This document shows, in pieces, positions 44,169 to 53,553 of a stretch of 64,000 nucleotides of DNA. Positions within the stretch are counted from its first letter, which is position 1. Each line of letters starts with the position of its first letter. Location of the stretch: positions 1-64,000 of the forward strand of contig NZ_BBJU01000003.1 of NCBI RefSeq assembly GCF_000739935.1. Direction: 5' to 3'. Below the pieces are notes generated by a model. The model had not been told where the DNA came from. It did no database searches and saw only the letters and a program-made list of their open reading frames with translations. The translations under genes and the position numbers were made by a program. Source of the DNA: Agrobacterium rubi TR3 = NBRC 13261. Its GTDB lineage: Bacteria > Pseudomonadota > Alphaproteobacteria > Rhizobiales > Rhizobiaceae.

Positions 44169-45347
44169 ATGACAGATATAATGAAGCCGGACACCCGTCC
44201 GGGCAATACGCATTTCTCTTCTGGTCCCTGCTCGAAGCGCCCCGGTTGGTCGCTCGAAGCTCTCGCTGATGCGCCGCTCGGTCGCTCGCATCGCGCCAAG
44301 GTTGGCAAAGCCAAGCTCAAGCAGGCCATCGATCTCACCCGCGAAGTCCTGAACGTTCCTGCCGATTATCGCATCGGTATCGTTCCCGCATCCGACACCG
44401 GCGCCGTTGAAATGGCTCTGTGGTCGCTGCTTGGCGAACGCGGCGTCGACATGGTTGCGTGGGAAAGCTTCGGTGCCGGTTGGGTGACCGATGTCGTCAA
44501 GCAGCTGAAGCTGAAGGACGTGCGCAGAGTAGAAGCCGACTACGGCGTTCTGCCTGACCTTTCCACCATCGATTTCGACCGTGACGTGGTCTTTACCTGG
44601 AACGGCACCACATCGGGTGTTCGCGTTCCAAACGCCGATTTCATTCCTGCTGATCGCAAGGGTCTGACCATCTGCGATGCGACATCTGCCGCATTTGCGC
44701 AGGACATGGACTTCTCCAAGCTCGACGTCGTGACCTTCTCCTGGCAGAAGGTTCTGGGCGGCGAGGGCGGCCACGGCGTCATCATTCTGTCGCCACGCGC
44801 TGTCGAGCGTCTGACGACTTATGTACCGGCTTGGCCTTTGCCGAAGATTTTCCGCATGACATCCGGCGGCAAGCTGATCGAAGGCATCTTCACCGGCGAA
44901 ACCATCAACACGCCGTCCATGTTGTGCGTCGAAGACTATATCGATGCGCTGCTGTGGGCGAAGAACCTCGGTGGTCTGAACGCCCTCATGGCCCGTGCGG
45001 ATGCCAATGCGAAAGTTATCTTCGACTTCGTGGCCGAACATAACTGGATCGCCAATCTGGCTGTTGTTGACGAAACGCGTTCCAACACGTCAGTTTGCCT
45101 CAAGATCGTCTGCAAGGATGTTGCCGCTCTTGATACTGCAGCCCAAGCCGATTTCGCCAAGGGCATGGTTGCCCTTCTCGAAAAGGAAAACGTCGCGCTG
45201 GACATCGGTGCGTACCGCGATGCTCCATCCGGTCTTCGCATTTGGGCCGGTGCTACCATCGAGACAGCTGATATGAAGGCTGTCATGCCTTGGCTGAAGT
45301 GGGCATTCGAAACGCAGAAGGCTGCGACCTTCAAGGCTGCCGCCTGA
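44169..45347 (+). CDS. serC: Phosphoserine aminotransferase
   Basis: A 392-residue PLP enzyme, second step of serine synthesis: phosphohydroxypyruvate plus glutamate to phosphoserine. The alphaproteobacterial form starts with [20 protein letters not shown]; the PLP lysine lies in [13 protein letters not shown] near residue 195. It is followed by serA 77 bases downstream on the same strand, so both enzymes of the pathway up to phosphoserine are coexpressed. Confidence 0.95.
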   Translation: MTDIMKPDTRPGNTHFSSGPCSKRPGWSLEALADAPLGRSHRAKVGKAKLKQAIDLTREVLNVPADYRIGIVPASDTGAVEMALWSLLGERGVDMVAWESFGAGWVTDVVKQLKLKDVRRVEADYGVLPDLSTIDFDRDVVFTWNGTTSGVRVPNADFIPADRKGLTICDATSAAFAQDMDFSKLDVVTFSWQKVLGGEGGHGVIILSPRAVERLTTYVPAWPLPKIFRMTSGGKLIEGIFTGETINTPSMLCVEDYIDALLWAKNLGGLNALMARADANAKVIFDFVAEHNWIANLAVVDETRSNTSVCLKIVCKDVAALDTAAQADFAKGMVALLEKENVALDIGAYRDAPSGLRIWAGATIETADMKAVMPWLKWAFETQKAATFKAAA

Positions 45348-45424
45348 TTGATTCCGGCCCTGCCACGGCAGGGCCGCTCATGCCTCATTCTCAAGAATAA
45401 ACCCATTTTCAAGGAGCCCACACC

Positions 45425-47020
45425 ATGGCACCTCGCGTACTCGTATCTGACGAACTGTCGGAAACCGCCGTCCAGATTTTCCGTGATCGCGGCGTAGACG
45501 TTGATTTCCAGCCGAAGCTTGGCAAGGATAAGGACAAGCTGGCCGAAATCATCGGCAACTACGATGGCTTGGCCATCCGTTCCGCCACCAAGGCAACGGA
45601 AAAGCTGATCGAAGCCGCCACCAACCTCAAGGTCATCGGTCGCGCCGGTATCGGCGTCGATAACGTGGATATTCCAGCCGCGTCGCGCCGCGGCATCATC
45701 GTGATGAACACGCCCTTCGGCAACTCCATCACGACGGCCGAACATGCCATTGCGCTGATGTTCGCCGTTGCCCGCCAGCTTCCTGCAGCGGATGCTTCCA
45801 CGCAGGCTGGCAAGTGGGAAAAATCCAAGTTTATGGGTGTCGAAATCACCGGCAAGACGCTGGGCGTCATCGGTGCGGGCAACATCGGCGGCATCGTGTG
45901 CTCGCGCGCCATCGGCCTCAAGATGAACGTCCTGGCCTATGACCCCTTCCTCTCGCCAGAGCGCGCGCAGGAAATGGGTGTGACCAAGGTCGAGTTGGAC
46001 GAATTGCTCGCCCAGGCCGATTTCATCACGCTGCACGTACCGATGACCGACAAGACACGCGGCATTCTGGGCGCTGAAAACCTTGCAAAGACCAAGCCCG
46101 GCGTCCGCATCATCAACTGCGCCCGTGGCGGTCTGGTGGATGAGGCAGCGCTCGCCGACGCCATCAAGTCCGGCCATGTCGCTGGTGCCGGTTTCGACGT
46201 GTTCGAAGTCGAGCCTGCGACCGAAAGCCCGCTGTTTGGCCTGCCAAACGTGGTTTGCACGCCACACCTTGGCGCCTCCACAACGGAAGCTCAGGAAAAC
46301 GTGGCGCTTCAGGTTGCCGAACAGATGTCGGATTACCTCGTCAAGGGTGCGGTTTCCAACGCCATCAACATGCCGTCGATCACGGCTGACGAAGCTCCAC
46401 GCTTGAAGCCCTTCATCAAGCTGGCGGACGTTCTCGGCTCCTTCGTCGGTCAGGTACAGGAAAGCGCCACCAAGGAAATCGAAATCCTCTATGATGGCGC
46501 CACCGCCAACATGAACACCAAGGCGCTGACATCGGCACTGCTGGCCGGTCTCATCCGCCCACAGGTGGCTGACGTCAACATGGTTTCCGCGCCTGTCATG
46601 ATCAAGGAAAAGGGTATCATCCTTTCCGAAATCAAGCGCGACAAGACCGGCGTTTACGACGGCTTCATCAAGCTGACCGTGAAGACCGAAAATCAGGTTC
46701 GCTCTGTTGCCGGTACGGTGTTTTCGGATGGCAAGGCGCGCTTCATCCAGATCAAGAACATCAACATGGATGCCGATGTCGGTCAGCACATGATCTACAT
46801 CACCAACACCGACGTTCCCGGCATGATCGGCTTCATGGGGATCACTTTGGGTGAGGCGGGTGTCAACATCGCCAACTTCCAGCTAGGCCGTGAAAAGGAA
46901 AGCGGCGATGCCATCGCGCTTCTTTATGTCGATGGTCCTGTGTCCGAGGACGTGTTGGACAAGTTGCGCGCCAACCCGGCCATCCGTCAGGTCAAGTCGC
47001 TGTCCTTCAATATCGACTGA
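45425..47020 (+). CDS. serA: D-3-phosphoglycerate dehydrogenase
   Basis: A 531-residue NAD-dependent enzyme, first step of serine synthesis. It has the long form: catalytic and nucleotide-binding domains (GVIGAGNIGGIVCSRAIGLK near 148–167; catalytic His in CTPHLGAST near 283), an intervening domain, and a C-terminal ACT domain (MIYITNTDVPGMIGFMG). The ACT domain suggests serine feedback. AAGGAG precedes the ATG. Confidence 0.96.
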   Translation: MAPRVLVSDELSETAVQIFRDRGVDVDFQPKLGKDKDKLAEIIGNYDGLAIRSATKATEKLIEAATNLKVIGRAGIGVDNVDIPAASRRGIIVMNTPFGNSITTAEHAIALMFAVARQLPAADASTQAGKWEKSKFMGVEITGKTLGVIGAGNIGGIVCSRAIGLKMNVLAYDPFLSPERAQEMGVTKVELDELLAQADFITLHVPMTDKTRGILGAENLAKTKPGVRIINCARGGLVDEAALADAIKSGHVAGAGFDVFEVEPATESPLFGLPNVVCTPHLGASTTEAQENVALQVAEQMSDYLVKGAVSNAINMPSITADEAPRLKPFIKLADVLGSFVGQVQESATKEIEILYDGATANMNTKALTSALLAGLIRPQVADVNMVSAPVMIKEKGIILSEIKRDKTGVYDGFIKLTVKTENQVRSVAGTVFSDGKARFIQIKNINMDADVGQHMIYITNTDVPGMIGFMGITLGEAGVNIANFQLGREKESGDAIALLYVDGPVSEDVLDKLRANPAIRQVKSLSFNID

Positions 47021-47050
47021 GCTGATTTCAGTCATTTCGGTGATAGAATC

Positions 47051-47080
47051 ACCCGGTACAGGAGAAATCCTGTGCCGGGT
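47051..47080 (+). terminator. Terminator of serCA
   Basis: ACCCGG-t-ACAGGA-gaaa-TCCTGT-g-CCGGGT followed by TTTTTT. Confidence 0.92.
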
Positions 47081-47223
47081 TTTTTGTGTTTATGGTCAGA
47101 TGTTTATCTATGGTTGCATATCACGAAAATTTTTATACTATTCCCCTAAAAATGATGATCCATAGTTGCTATATCGACGTTCAAGAGCCGCTCAATGGGA
47201 GGGCGGTGCAACAGGAGAAGACG

Positions 47224-48294
47224 ATGTTTGCTGCCATAAGGCGCTTTAGGGGTTTGTTTGCGGTTGCCGCGCTGGGCATCGCCGTTTCATTCATTGCCGT
47301 GGATATGGCCGAGGCCAGACGCGCGAGCGGTGGATTTGGCAGCCGTGGCACGCGGACCTTTTCTGCGCCACCGACAACCAACACGGCTCCTGGCCAGTCT
47401 GCGCCGATTAACCGCAGCATGACACCGAACACCAACCAGGCGACACAGCCCGGCGCAGCGCAGCCCGCACGTCCAAACGCGCAGGCACCGCAGCAGAGCC
47501 GTGGTATGTTCGGTGGCATGATGGGTGGTCTCATGGGCGGCTTGCTGATGGGTGGTCTGTTCGGCATGCTCATGGGCGGTGGCTTTGGCGGCATGGCCGG
47601 TTTCTTCGGCCTGTTGATCCAGGGTCTTCTTATTGGCGGTCTCATTATGCTGGCCATGCGTTTCTTCGCATCGCGACGTCAGGGCAAGCCAGCCTTTGGT
47701 GGTGCAGCGGGCAACGGTTCGGCGCGCAATGATTATTCCGCGCCGCAGACCAATCATGGTTCGACGGGTGGGTTCAAAATCCCCCAGATGGGCTCCAAGG
47801 CGGGCGCCGTTGCAGGTGCATCGGCTGCTGCCGCGTCTTCGGCACCCAAGGCGGTACCGCATGAAAATGCGGTTTCGCAAGGCGACGAGATCGGCGTAAC
47901 ACCGGTTGATCTGGAAACTTTCCAGAAGACGCTGCAAAACGTTCAGGCTGCCTACGCCGCTGAAGATTACGGCACGCTGCGCAAGCTGACCACGCCAGAG
48001 GCCATGTCCTATCTGGCCGAGGAACTGAGCGACAACGCCACCAGCGGCGTGAAGAACGACGTTCGGGATGTGACGCTGTTGCAGGGAGACGTTGCCGAGG
48101 CCTGGCATGAAGAGGGCAAGGATTACGCCACCGTCGCGATGCGCTACTCCGCCATCGACGTCATGCGTGACCGCAACACCGGCAAGATCGTTCAGGGCAA
48201 CGAACACGAGCCGGAAGAATCAGTCGAGCTGTGGACGTTCGTCCGCAACGGCCAGGCGGAATGGCAGGTTGCCGCGATCCAGGAAGCTGCCTGA
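47224..48294 (+). CDS. Tim44-domain protein
   Basis: A 356-residue protein with an N-terminal membrane or signal segment (LFAVAALGIAVSFIAVDMAEA), a Pro/Ala/Gln-rich linker, a striking Gly- and Met-rich membrane stretch (residues about 95–140, with GGMMGGLMGGLLMGG and related repeats), and a C-terminal Tim44-like domain (DLETFQKTLQNVQAAYAAED ... VELWTFVRNGQAEWQVAAIQ). Mitochondrial Tim44 tethers Hsp70 to the import channel; bacterial homologues have no settled function. ATG 47224 follows AGGAGAAG. Confidence 0.88.
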   Translation: MFAAIRRFRGLFAVAALGIAVSFIAVDMAEARRASGGFGSRGTRTFSAPPTTNTAPGQSAPINRSMTPNTNQATQPGAAQPARPNAQAPQQSRGMFGGMMGGLMGGLLMGGLFGMLMGGGFGGMAGFFGLLIQGLLIGGLIMLAMRFFASRRQGKPAFGGAAGNGSARNDYSAPQTNHGSTGGFKIPQMGSKAGAVAGASAAAASSAPKAVPHENAVSQGDEIGVTPVDLETFQKTLQNVQAAYAAEDYGTLRKLTTPEAMSYLAEELSDNATSGVKNDVRDVTLLQGDVAEAWHEEGKDYATVAMRYSAIDVMRDRNTGKIVQGNEHEPEESVELWTFVRNGQAEWQVAAIQEAA

Positions 48295-48323
48295 TCGTCT
48301 TTAAACAATCTCGCGGGAATTGT

Positions 48324-48353
48324 GGCTGGTGCAGACTGTGTTCTGCACCAGCC
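48324..48353 (+). terminator. Terminator of the Tim44-domain gene
   Basis: GGCTGGTGCAG-actgtgtt-CTGCACCAGCC followed by TTCTCTTTT. Confidence 0.88.
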
Positions 48354-48666
48354 TTCTCTTTTGCGAACGCCTTGCAGGGCAGGGCGTGTGGCCTTTTGGT
48401 CGCCAAGCCTTTGTTGTTGCTCGCCGCAGTTCATCCACGCAATCACCTTTTTCTATTCATATAACGTTCAGTCAAATCCGTCTAACCAAGGGCGGAACAC
48501 AGCAATGTGAAACTGACGCGAGCATCAAAACGCGTTTTTTGGCGGAACCGGATCTTGAAAACCGCGTTCACGATCCAAGTTCGGATGGTACCCCAAGAAC
48601 CATCCACTCAATCGGATCAGGCAACCTTTGCTCGTAAGGTTCCTGCGAGTACGGAGAGCAAGCACG
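48354..48666. other. Non-coding leader region upstream of the OpgC-like gene
   Basis: About 310 bases with no supported gene. A ribosome-binding site is not obvious near the downstream ATG (GAGAGCAAGCACG precedes it). No repeat or hairpin of note apart from the terminator at its left edge. It should contain the opgC promoter, which I could not place. Confidence 0.5.
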
Positions 48667-49854
48667 ATGAAACGCTTCGACCTGATCGATGGAATGCGCG
48701 GATATTTCCTCGTCTTCATGCTTATCAACCACCTCGTTTTTGCAGGCGGTCTATGGCTGATGGAAATCAACCATAGACAGCTTGCATTCGTTGAAGACGC
48801 GCAAGGTTTCGTGTTCCTGTCTGGCCTGCTGATCGGCATGGTCTATGCGCGCAAGATGATGAAGTACGGTTATGAAGCCGGTCGCGATATGATCTGGAGC
48901 CGTGCGCTAGAGCTCTACAAATATGCGATGGGGCTCGTCATCGCGGTGCTCTTCGCGCGCATGGTCATCCCTCATGCGCCTTACATCTGGTACAACTGGC
49001 TCGGCATGACATCGTTTGACGATCCGCTGCGTCTGGCTGCAATCGCCACCTTCCTGTTCCAGCCAACCTTCATGGATATCCTGCCGCAGTATATCGTTTA
49101 CATGATCTTTGCGCCGCTGCTGGTGAAGCTCTGCCTTGACGGCAAGTGGGCCTATGTCATGGCCGGTTCGCTGCTGGTGTGGATGGCAGGTCAGCTCGGT
49201 TTGCAGCAGCTGTTCACCACGCCCGTCAACGAACTCGTCAAGGGTGCCGATGAGCAGGGGATTCGCGTCAGCTTCAATCTGTTCGGCTGGCAGTTGGTGT
49301 TCTATTCGGCACTGGTCATGGGCGCTATGACGGCGCAGAACAAAATCGCCTGGACGAAGATTTTCTCGCCGGAGCGTAGCTGGATTCCCAAGGCCGCGCT
49401 TTTGGTCTGCCTGTTCTTCGTGCCCTTGCGTATCGCAACGGCCTGGAACCTGATGCCGGAATTCATGCTAGGCAAGTTCTCGACAATGGAAATCCGTGCC
49501 GACTTTGGCCCCGTTTACCTCATTAACTTCCTGGCCGTTGCCGTTGGCTTGACCTGGTTGCTGATTGCAGGTCCAAAGCATCACAATCCGCTGGTTCAGA
49601 AGGCCGCAGCTGCCGTCATCTGGGTCCTGTCGCTGAAGTTCCTTCAGCTTCTGGGTCGCCACTCGCTTCAGGTCTATGTCTGGCACGTGGCTATCGTTTA
49701 CGGCATCTACTATCTCGATGGCCGCACCGCAGAGTTGACGCAGTTCGAAAAGACCATCATTGCGCTGGTGGGCGTTGCGATGCTTGCTCTTCCTGCCCTG
49801 TGGCGTGAGCGGGACAAGTGGATCGGCAGCGGCCAGAAGACAGCTGGCGCCTAA
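48667..49854 (+). CDS. opgC: OpgC-like membrane acyltransferase
   Basis: A 395-residue integral membrane protein with about ten helices. The start RFDLIDGMRGYFLVFMLINHLVFAGG and the segment AFVEDAQGFVFLSGLLIGMVYARKM are characteristic of the OpgC family, which adds succinyl groups to osmoregulated periplasmic glucans (cyclic beta-glucans in rhizobia). The final helix region LGRHSLQVYVWHVAIVYG is also typical of membrane acyltransferases. Glucan substrate inferred. Confidence 0.85.
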   Translation: MKRFDLIDGMRGYFLVFMLINHLVFAGGLWLMEINHRQLAFVEDAQGFVFLSGLLIGMVYARKMMKYGYEAGRDMIWSRALELYKYAMGLVIAVLFARMVIPHAPYIWYNWLGMTSFDDPLRLAAIATFLFQPTFMDILPQYIVYMIFAPLLVKLCLDGKWAYVMAGSLLVWMAGQLGLQQLFTTPVNELVKGADEQGIRVSFNLFGWQLVFYSALVMGAMTAQNKIAWTKIFSPERSWIPKAALLVCLFFVPLRIATAWNLMPEFMLGKFSTMEIRADFGPVYLINFLAVAVGLTWLLIAGPKHHNPLVQKAAAAVIWVLSLKFLQLLGRHSLQVYVWHVAIVYGIYYLDGRTAELTQFEKTIIALVGVAMLALPALWRERDKWIGSGQKTAGA

Positions 49855-49882
49855 GGCTCACACAATCTGATTTTCCAATCGG

Positions 49883-49907
49883 TAGAGGGCGGCCCTGTCG
49901 CCCTCTA
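49883..49907 (+). terminator. Terminator after opgC
   Basis: TAGAGGGCG-gccctgt-CGCCCTCTA followed by CTTG. The T-run is weak. Confidence 0.75.
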
Positions 49908-50032
49908 CTTGCGTGTTGGCGCATTTGTTTCTATATGCAGGCCTGAAAAATCTGGCTTAATGCTTAGCGGCAAGCTGGATACGACAGGCGGCGGGGCCTT
50001 GAACCCCGGTATGACTGACGATTGGAAAACAC

Positions 50033-51229
50033 GTGAACACGCTCGACTTTGATAAGAAGCCGGAAGACACCCGCATTGTCGTCGCCATGTCCGGCGGCGT
50101 GGATTCGTCGGTGGTTGCAGGCATTCTCAAGCGCGAGGGTTATGATGTCCTCGGCATTACCCTTCAGCTCTATGACCATGGCGCTGCCGTCCACCGCGCG
50201 GGCTCCTGCTGCGCAGGACAGGACATCGATGATGCGCGTCGCGTTTGCGAGACGCTCGGTATTCCCCATTATGTGCTGGATTACGAAGCCCGCTTTCGCG
50301 AGACAGTGATCAACCCATTCGCAGAAGCTTACGCCATGGGCGAAACGCCGGTGCCTTGTGTTGCGTGCAACCAGACGGTCAAGTTTGCCGATCTCCTCGC
50401 TACCGCGCAGGAACTGGGAGCCGATGCGCTGGCGACCGGCCACTACATTCGCTCGCGGCTCAACCCCGTGCCCGGCCATCCCAACCGCCGCGCGCTCTAT
50501 CGCCCCATCGATAGCGACCGCGACCAAAGCTGGTTCCTGTTTGCCACCACGCAGGAGCAGATCGATTATCTGCGGTTTCCGCTGGGCGGTCTCTCCAAGG
50601 CTGAAACGCGAGAGCTTGCTGAAGAGATGGGCCTCGTCGTTGCCAAGAAGGCCGACAGCCAGGACATCTGTTTCGTACCGCAGGGCAAATACACCGATAT
50701 CATCAACAAGCTGAAGCCGAATGCCGCGCTGGTGGGCGATATCGTCCATCTCGATGGCCGCGTGCTCGGCCGTCATGATGGCATCGTCCACTACACCATC
50801 GGCCAGCGCCGTGGCATTGGTGTCGCCACTGGTGAGCCACTTTACGTCGTGCACCTCGATGCCCGTGGCCGCCGCGTTGTCGTTGGCCCACGCGAGGCGC
50901 TGGAGACCCACCGCGTTTATCTCCGTGACATGAACTGGCTGGGCGACAACGCGCTTCTGGACGACGCCCGTCACGGCTTTCCCTGCTTTGCCAAAGTCCG
51001 CTCCACACGCCCCCCCGGCGAGGCTATGTTGCATGCCGACGACCGAGGCATTTATGTCGATCTCGCCATCGCTGAGGCCGGTGTCGCGCCGGGCCAGGCC
51101 TGCGTCCTCTACTCCGCCCCCGGCGCAGACGCTCGCGTTTATGGCGGCGGCTTCATCGAGCGCTCGGAACGCTCGCCAGACGCTGAAGCCTCGCTGAAAG
51201 CGCTGTTGCAAAACCCTGTTGCAGCCTGA
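50033..51229 (+). CDS. mnmA: tRNA-specific 2-thiouridylase
   Basis: A 398-residue enzyme that thiolates U34 in glutamate, lysine and glutamine tRNAs. The PP-loop [13 protein letters not shown] is near residues 20–32; the two catalytic cysteines lie in [16 protein letters not shown] (about 110) and [12 protein letters not shown] (about 208). GTG start at 50033. It lies just upstream of the tRNA gene on the same strand but with a separate promoter between. Confidence 0.95.
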   Translation: MNTLDFDKKPEDTRIVVAMSGGVDSSVVAGILKREGYDVLGITLQLYDHGAAVHRAGSCCAGQDIDDARRVCETLGIPHYVLDYEARFRETVINPFAEAYAMGETPVPCVACNQTVKFADLLATAQELGADALATGHYIRSRLNPVPGHPNRRALYRPIDSDRDQSWFLFATTQEQIDYLRFPLGGLSKAETRELAEEMGLVVAKKADSQDICFVPQGKYTDIINKLKPNAALVGDIVHLDGRVLGRHDGIVHYTIGQRRGIGVATGEPLYVVHLDARGRRVVVGPREALETHRVYLRDMNWLGDNALLDDARHGFPCFAKVRSTRPPGEAMLHADDRGIYVDLAIAEAGVAPGQACVLYSAPGADARVYGGGFIERSERSPDAEASLKALLQNPVAA

Positions 51230-51284
51230 AACCATTCAGGTTTTTGTCACAAGGCAGAAACCATCCTTTTTGCGCATCTTGCGC

Positions 51285-51314
51285 TTGACACCAAAGGGAG
51301 CGGCACCTTATAAG
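51285..51314 (+). promoter_or_regulatory. Promoter of the tRNA gene
   Basis: TTGACA and TATAAG, 18 bases apart, about 50 bases upstream of the mature tRNA. The -10 element lies in the loop of an inverted repeat GAGCGGC-accttataa-GCCGCTC. Confidence 0.7.
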
Positions 51315-51363
51315 CCGCTCATCCTGATGGACGGACAGCTACAAAACTGTCACGTCCCTCTGT

Positions 51364-51440
51364 GGCGGGGTAGCTCAGGTGGTTAGAGCAGCGGAATCAT
51401 AATCCGCGTGTCGGGGGTTCAAGTCCCTCTCCCGCTACCA
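51364..51440 (+). tRNA. tRNA with CAT anticodon, probably elongator tRNA-Met
   Basis: A 77-base cloverleaf with encoded CCA. Acceptor stem GGCGGGG with TCCCGCT, D-arm from AGCTCAGG, anticodon stem GCGGA/TCCGC with loop ATCATAA (anticodon CAT), T-arm GGGGG-TTCAAGT-CCCTC. An elongator methionine tRNA is most likely. The lysidine-modified isoleucine tRNA also has a CAT anticodon and cannot be excluded by eye, and tilS is present in the window. It is not an initiator, since the three G:C anticodon-stem pairs are missing. Confidence 0.9.
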
Positions 51441-51532
51441 TTATTTTCTAAATTGGTTTTATTTTTTGGTTTGTTGCTACGGCGAATGCTGTTGCATTTG
51501 CTCACGGCACGACACAAATCTTCAATCAAAAA

Positions 51533-51554
51533 GGCCGCCTTGGTAGGCGACCTG
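51533..51554 (-). terminator. Terminator of the YflT-like gene
   Basis: On the minus strand AGGTCGCCT-acca-AGGCGGCCT, followed by TTTTTG, 69 bases after the stop codon. Confidence 0.75.
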
Positions 51555-51622
51555 ATTTTGGATCTTGCTTATCACAGGTATTACGCTCGGCATGAGACGA
51601 GACGTGTGCCTATGGCTGGTAA

Positions 51623-52234
51623 TTAAAGACCGGCGCGCGGATAACGGTCGCGTTCCTTGGCGATCTGGTCGGCGTTGTATGGGTCGAGGGTGTCGTCGAA
51701 CTGCTTCCAGCCTTCCTGATTGTAGGCTGTGCGGCGTTCTGCTGGGTCGACCCAGTTGGAGCGTTGCAGGATGGCTTCGGCTTCAGGAACCATAGCTTCA
51801 TCGACACGGGCGGTGACAATGGTGCCGCCGCGGCGAACGCCTTCAGCGTAGACATGTGCGTCTTCTTCAGACACGCCAGAACCCGTCAGCGCGCCGACGA
51901 TACCGCCTGCTGCGCCACCGGCAACGGCACCGGCTACAGCGCCTGCGGCTGTGGCTGCGAGCCAGCCGGCAGCGACGACAGGGCCGACGCCTGGAATGGC
52001 CATCAGCCCGAGGCCTGTCAGAAGACCACCTGCGCCGCCGACGACCGCGCCAATGCCGGCACCTGTGCCAGCGCCTTCGGCGGCCTTTGAATCATCATTG
52101 TCGTGGTGATGTTCGTTGCCGTGGTTGTTTGAGACGATGCTGATGTCGCCTGAGGGTACGCCATGTGCTTCAAGGGCGTTGACCGCAGCACGTGCGTCGG
52201 AATGGTCGTCGAATAGTCCAGTTACAGTCTTCAT
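51623..52234 (-). CDS. YflT/general stress protein 17M-like membrane-inserting protein
   Basis: A 203-residue protein. The N-terminus KTVTGLFDDHSDARAAVNALEAHGV and a later copy-like segment (GVRRGGTIVTARVDEAMVPEAEAIL) match the YflT heat-induced general stress domain. Between them is a glycine- and alanine-rich hydrophobic core (GAGIGAVVGGAGGLLTGLGL, then AGAVAGAVAGGAAGGIVGAL), as in glycine-zipper proteins. A His/Asp-rich tract (HGNEHHHDNDD) may bind metal. It follows a PepSY-like gene whose promoter is EcfG-like, so it is predicted to be stress-induced. Function unknown. Confidence 0.75.
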   Translation of the reverse strand: MKTVTGLFDDHSDARAAVNALEAHGVPSGDISIVSNNHGNEHHHDNDDSKAAEGAGTGAGIGAVVGGAGGLLTGLGLMAIPGVGPVVAAGWLAATAAGAVAGAVAGGAAGGIVGALTGSGVSEEDAHVYAEGVRRGGTIVTARVDEAMVPEAEAILQRSNWVDPAERRTAYNQEGWKQFDDTLDPYNADQIAKERDRYPRAGL

Positions 52235-52259
52235 GATTTCGTCCTCAAATTGGTTTTGG

Positions 52260-52577
52260 TTACTTCGCGACGACGTTGCCCTGATAGTCCAAGGCGACAG
52301 AAACGGTCTTGCCGTCCTTCATGCCTGATGCCATCCAGATGCCCTTGTCGTTCTTCATGAGGTCCTTGACGCCTGAAACGCCGGATTCTTCCATGCGCGT
52401 CTTGGCCTGATCTTCGGTAAAGCTATTGGCGCCTTCAACGGGAGCAGGCGCATTGTTTGCGCCAGGCGTGGCAACGGCTGGTGTGCTGCCATCAGCTGTC
52501 GGTGCAGGGGTGGTCTGGGCCATAGCGGAAAAAGCGGACGCGCTAAGCAGCGCTGCCGCAAGAATGATCTTGTTCAT
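52260..52577 (-). CDS. Small periplasmic PepSY-like protein
   Basis: A 105-residue exported protein: signal peptide MNKIILAAALLSASAFSAMA-QTT, an Ala/Pro/Thr-rich linker, and a C-terminal 50-residue domain (FTEDQAKTRMEESGVSGVKDLMKNDKGIWMASGMKDGKTVSVALDYQGNVVA) with the PepSY-type strand-helix pattern. It lies 25 bases upstream of the YflT-like gene on the same strand and is the first gene of that pair. An EcfG-type promoter lies about 60 bases upstream. Confidence 0.7.
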   Translation of the reverse strand: MNKIILAAALLSASAFSAMAQTTPAPTADGSTPAVATPGANNAPAPVEGANSFTEDQAKTRMEESGVSGVKDLMKNDKGIWMASGMKDGKTVSVALDYQGNVVAK

Positions 52578-52625
52578 GGTGGTTTCCTCTCATGCGGGCC
52601 AGTCTCTGCGGCTCCGTGGTAGGCT

Positions 52626-52650
52626 AACCCGGTCGGGAGTCATTCGTTCC
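52626..52650 (-). promoter_or_regulatory. EcfG-type promoter of the PepSY-like/YflT-like pair
   Basis: On the minus strand GGAAC (52650–52646), then 17 bases, then GTT (52628–52626), i.e. GGAAC-N16-gGTT. The base before GTT is G instead of the commoner C. Confidence 0.6.
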
Positions 52651-52695
52651 ATATTCGTCATATAAAATGAAATGTGCTCGCCACAGTCACGGGGT

Positions 52696-52720
52696 GCAAC
52701 GATGTCGCTTTGGCGCCGTT
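52696..52720 (+). promoter_or_regulatory. Weak EcfG-like promoter candidate before the first ku gene
   Basis: GCAAC, 17 bases, GTT on the plus strand, one mismatch in the -35 motif (GCAAC for GGAAC), about 30 bases before the ku start codon. Weak evidence by itself; noted because the other NHEJ operon has a clear match. Confidence 0.3.
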
Positions 52721-52750
52721 ATCTGTCCTTCAATTACGGAGGGTGCGGCC

Positions 52751-53542
52751 ATGCCACGTCATGTATTCTGGAAAGGTCATTTGCGCCTTTCTCTCGTCAC
52801 CGCAGCGGTTTCGCTGACCCCCGCAACGACCGAAAGCGGCAAGGTTCGCTTCCACGTTCTCAACCGCAACACCGGAAACCGCGTCGAAAGTGTCTATGCC
52901 GACAGCACGACGCATCGGCGTGTGGCAGACAAGAACCAGGTCAAGGGGTTTGCCAAAGAAGATGGCAGTTTCGTTCTGCTGGAAGATGACGAGATCGATG
53001 AAGTCGGGCTGGAAAGCACCCGCACGATCGATGTGCAGACCTTCGTGCCCAAGGATTCCATCGACTGGATCTGGTATGATCGCCCGCATTTTCTAAAGCC
53101 GGAAGACAAGATCGGTGCCGAGGCCTTTGGCGTGATCCGTGAGGCGATGAAGGCCAATGACGTGGCTGGCATTGCGCGGCTCGTTCTTTACCGTCGCGAA
53201 CATGCCGTTCTGCTCGAGCCAGCCGGCAAGGGCATCATCCTTTGGACGTTGCGATATGCGGATGAGGTGCGCGAGGGCATCGACACGCTGGAGCCGAAAA
53301 AGAAGATGGACACCGAGCTTTTGTCCATGATGGAAAAGCGGATCGAGAAGAACACCACCGCCTGGAAGCCAGCGATCGTTCAGGACACGGTTCAAAAGAA
53401 GATCAAGTCGCTGCTGAAATCCAAGGAGAAGGACAAGGCGCCTGCACCGCGCAAATCCGAAGCGACGAAGAAGACCGGTGGTAATGTCATCAACATCATG
53501 GATGCGCTGAAGAAAAGCCTCGCTTCGGAGAAACGAGGCTAA
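52751..53542 (+). CDS. ku: Ku DNA end-binding protein (first copy)
   Basis: A 263-residue bacterial Ku, the ring-forming protein that binds double-strand ends and recruits LigD in non-homologous end joining. Diagnostic segments are HVFWKGHLRLSLVTAAVSL at the N-terminus, then YADSTTHRRVADKNQVKGF, DEIDEVGLESTRTIDVQTFV and the C-terminal VINIMDALKKSLA. The lysine-rich tail is LigD-binding in other bacteria. Convergent with ligD; stop codons are 11 bases apart. ATG 52751 follows GGAGGGTGCGGCC. Confidence 0.93.
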   Translation: MPRHVFWKGHLRLSLVTAAVSLTPATTESGKVRFHVLNRNTGNRVESVYADSTTHRRVADKNQVKGFAKEDGSFVLLEDDEIDEVGLESTRTIDVQTFVPKDSIDWIWYDRPHFLKPEDKIGAEAFGVIREAMKANDVAGIARLVLYRREHAVLLEPAGKGIILWTLRYADEVREGIDTLEPKKKMDTELLSMMEKRIEKNTTAWKPAIVQDTVQKKIKSLLKSKEKDKAPAPRKSEATKKTGGNVINIMDALKKSLASEKRG

Positions 53543-53553
53543 GCCTTTTCGTT

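Noticed and set aside
44936-46789. A 617-codon open frame antisense to serC and serA
   Set aside because: Same shadow effect; it runs across two certain genes and has no domain or ribosome-binding site.
49964-51235. A 423-codon open frame antisense to mnmA
   Set aside because: Complement of a certain gene; sequence resembles no family.
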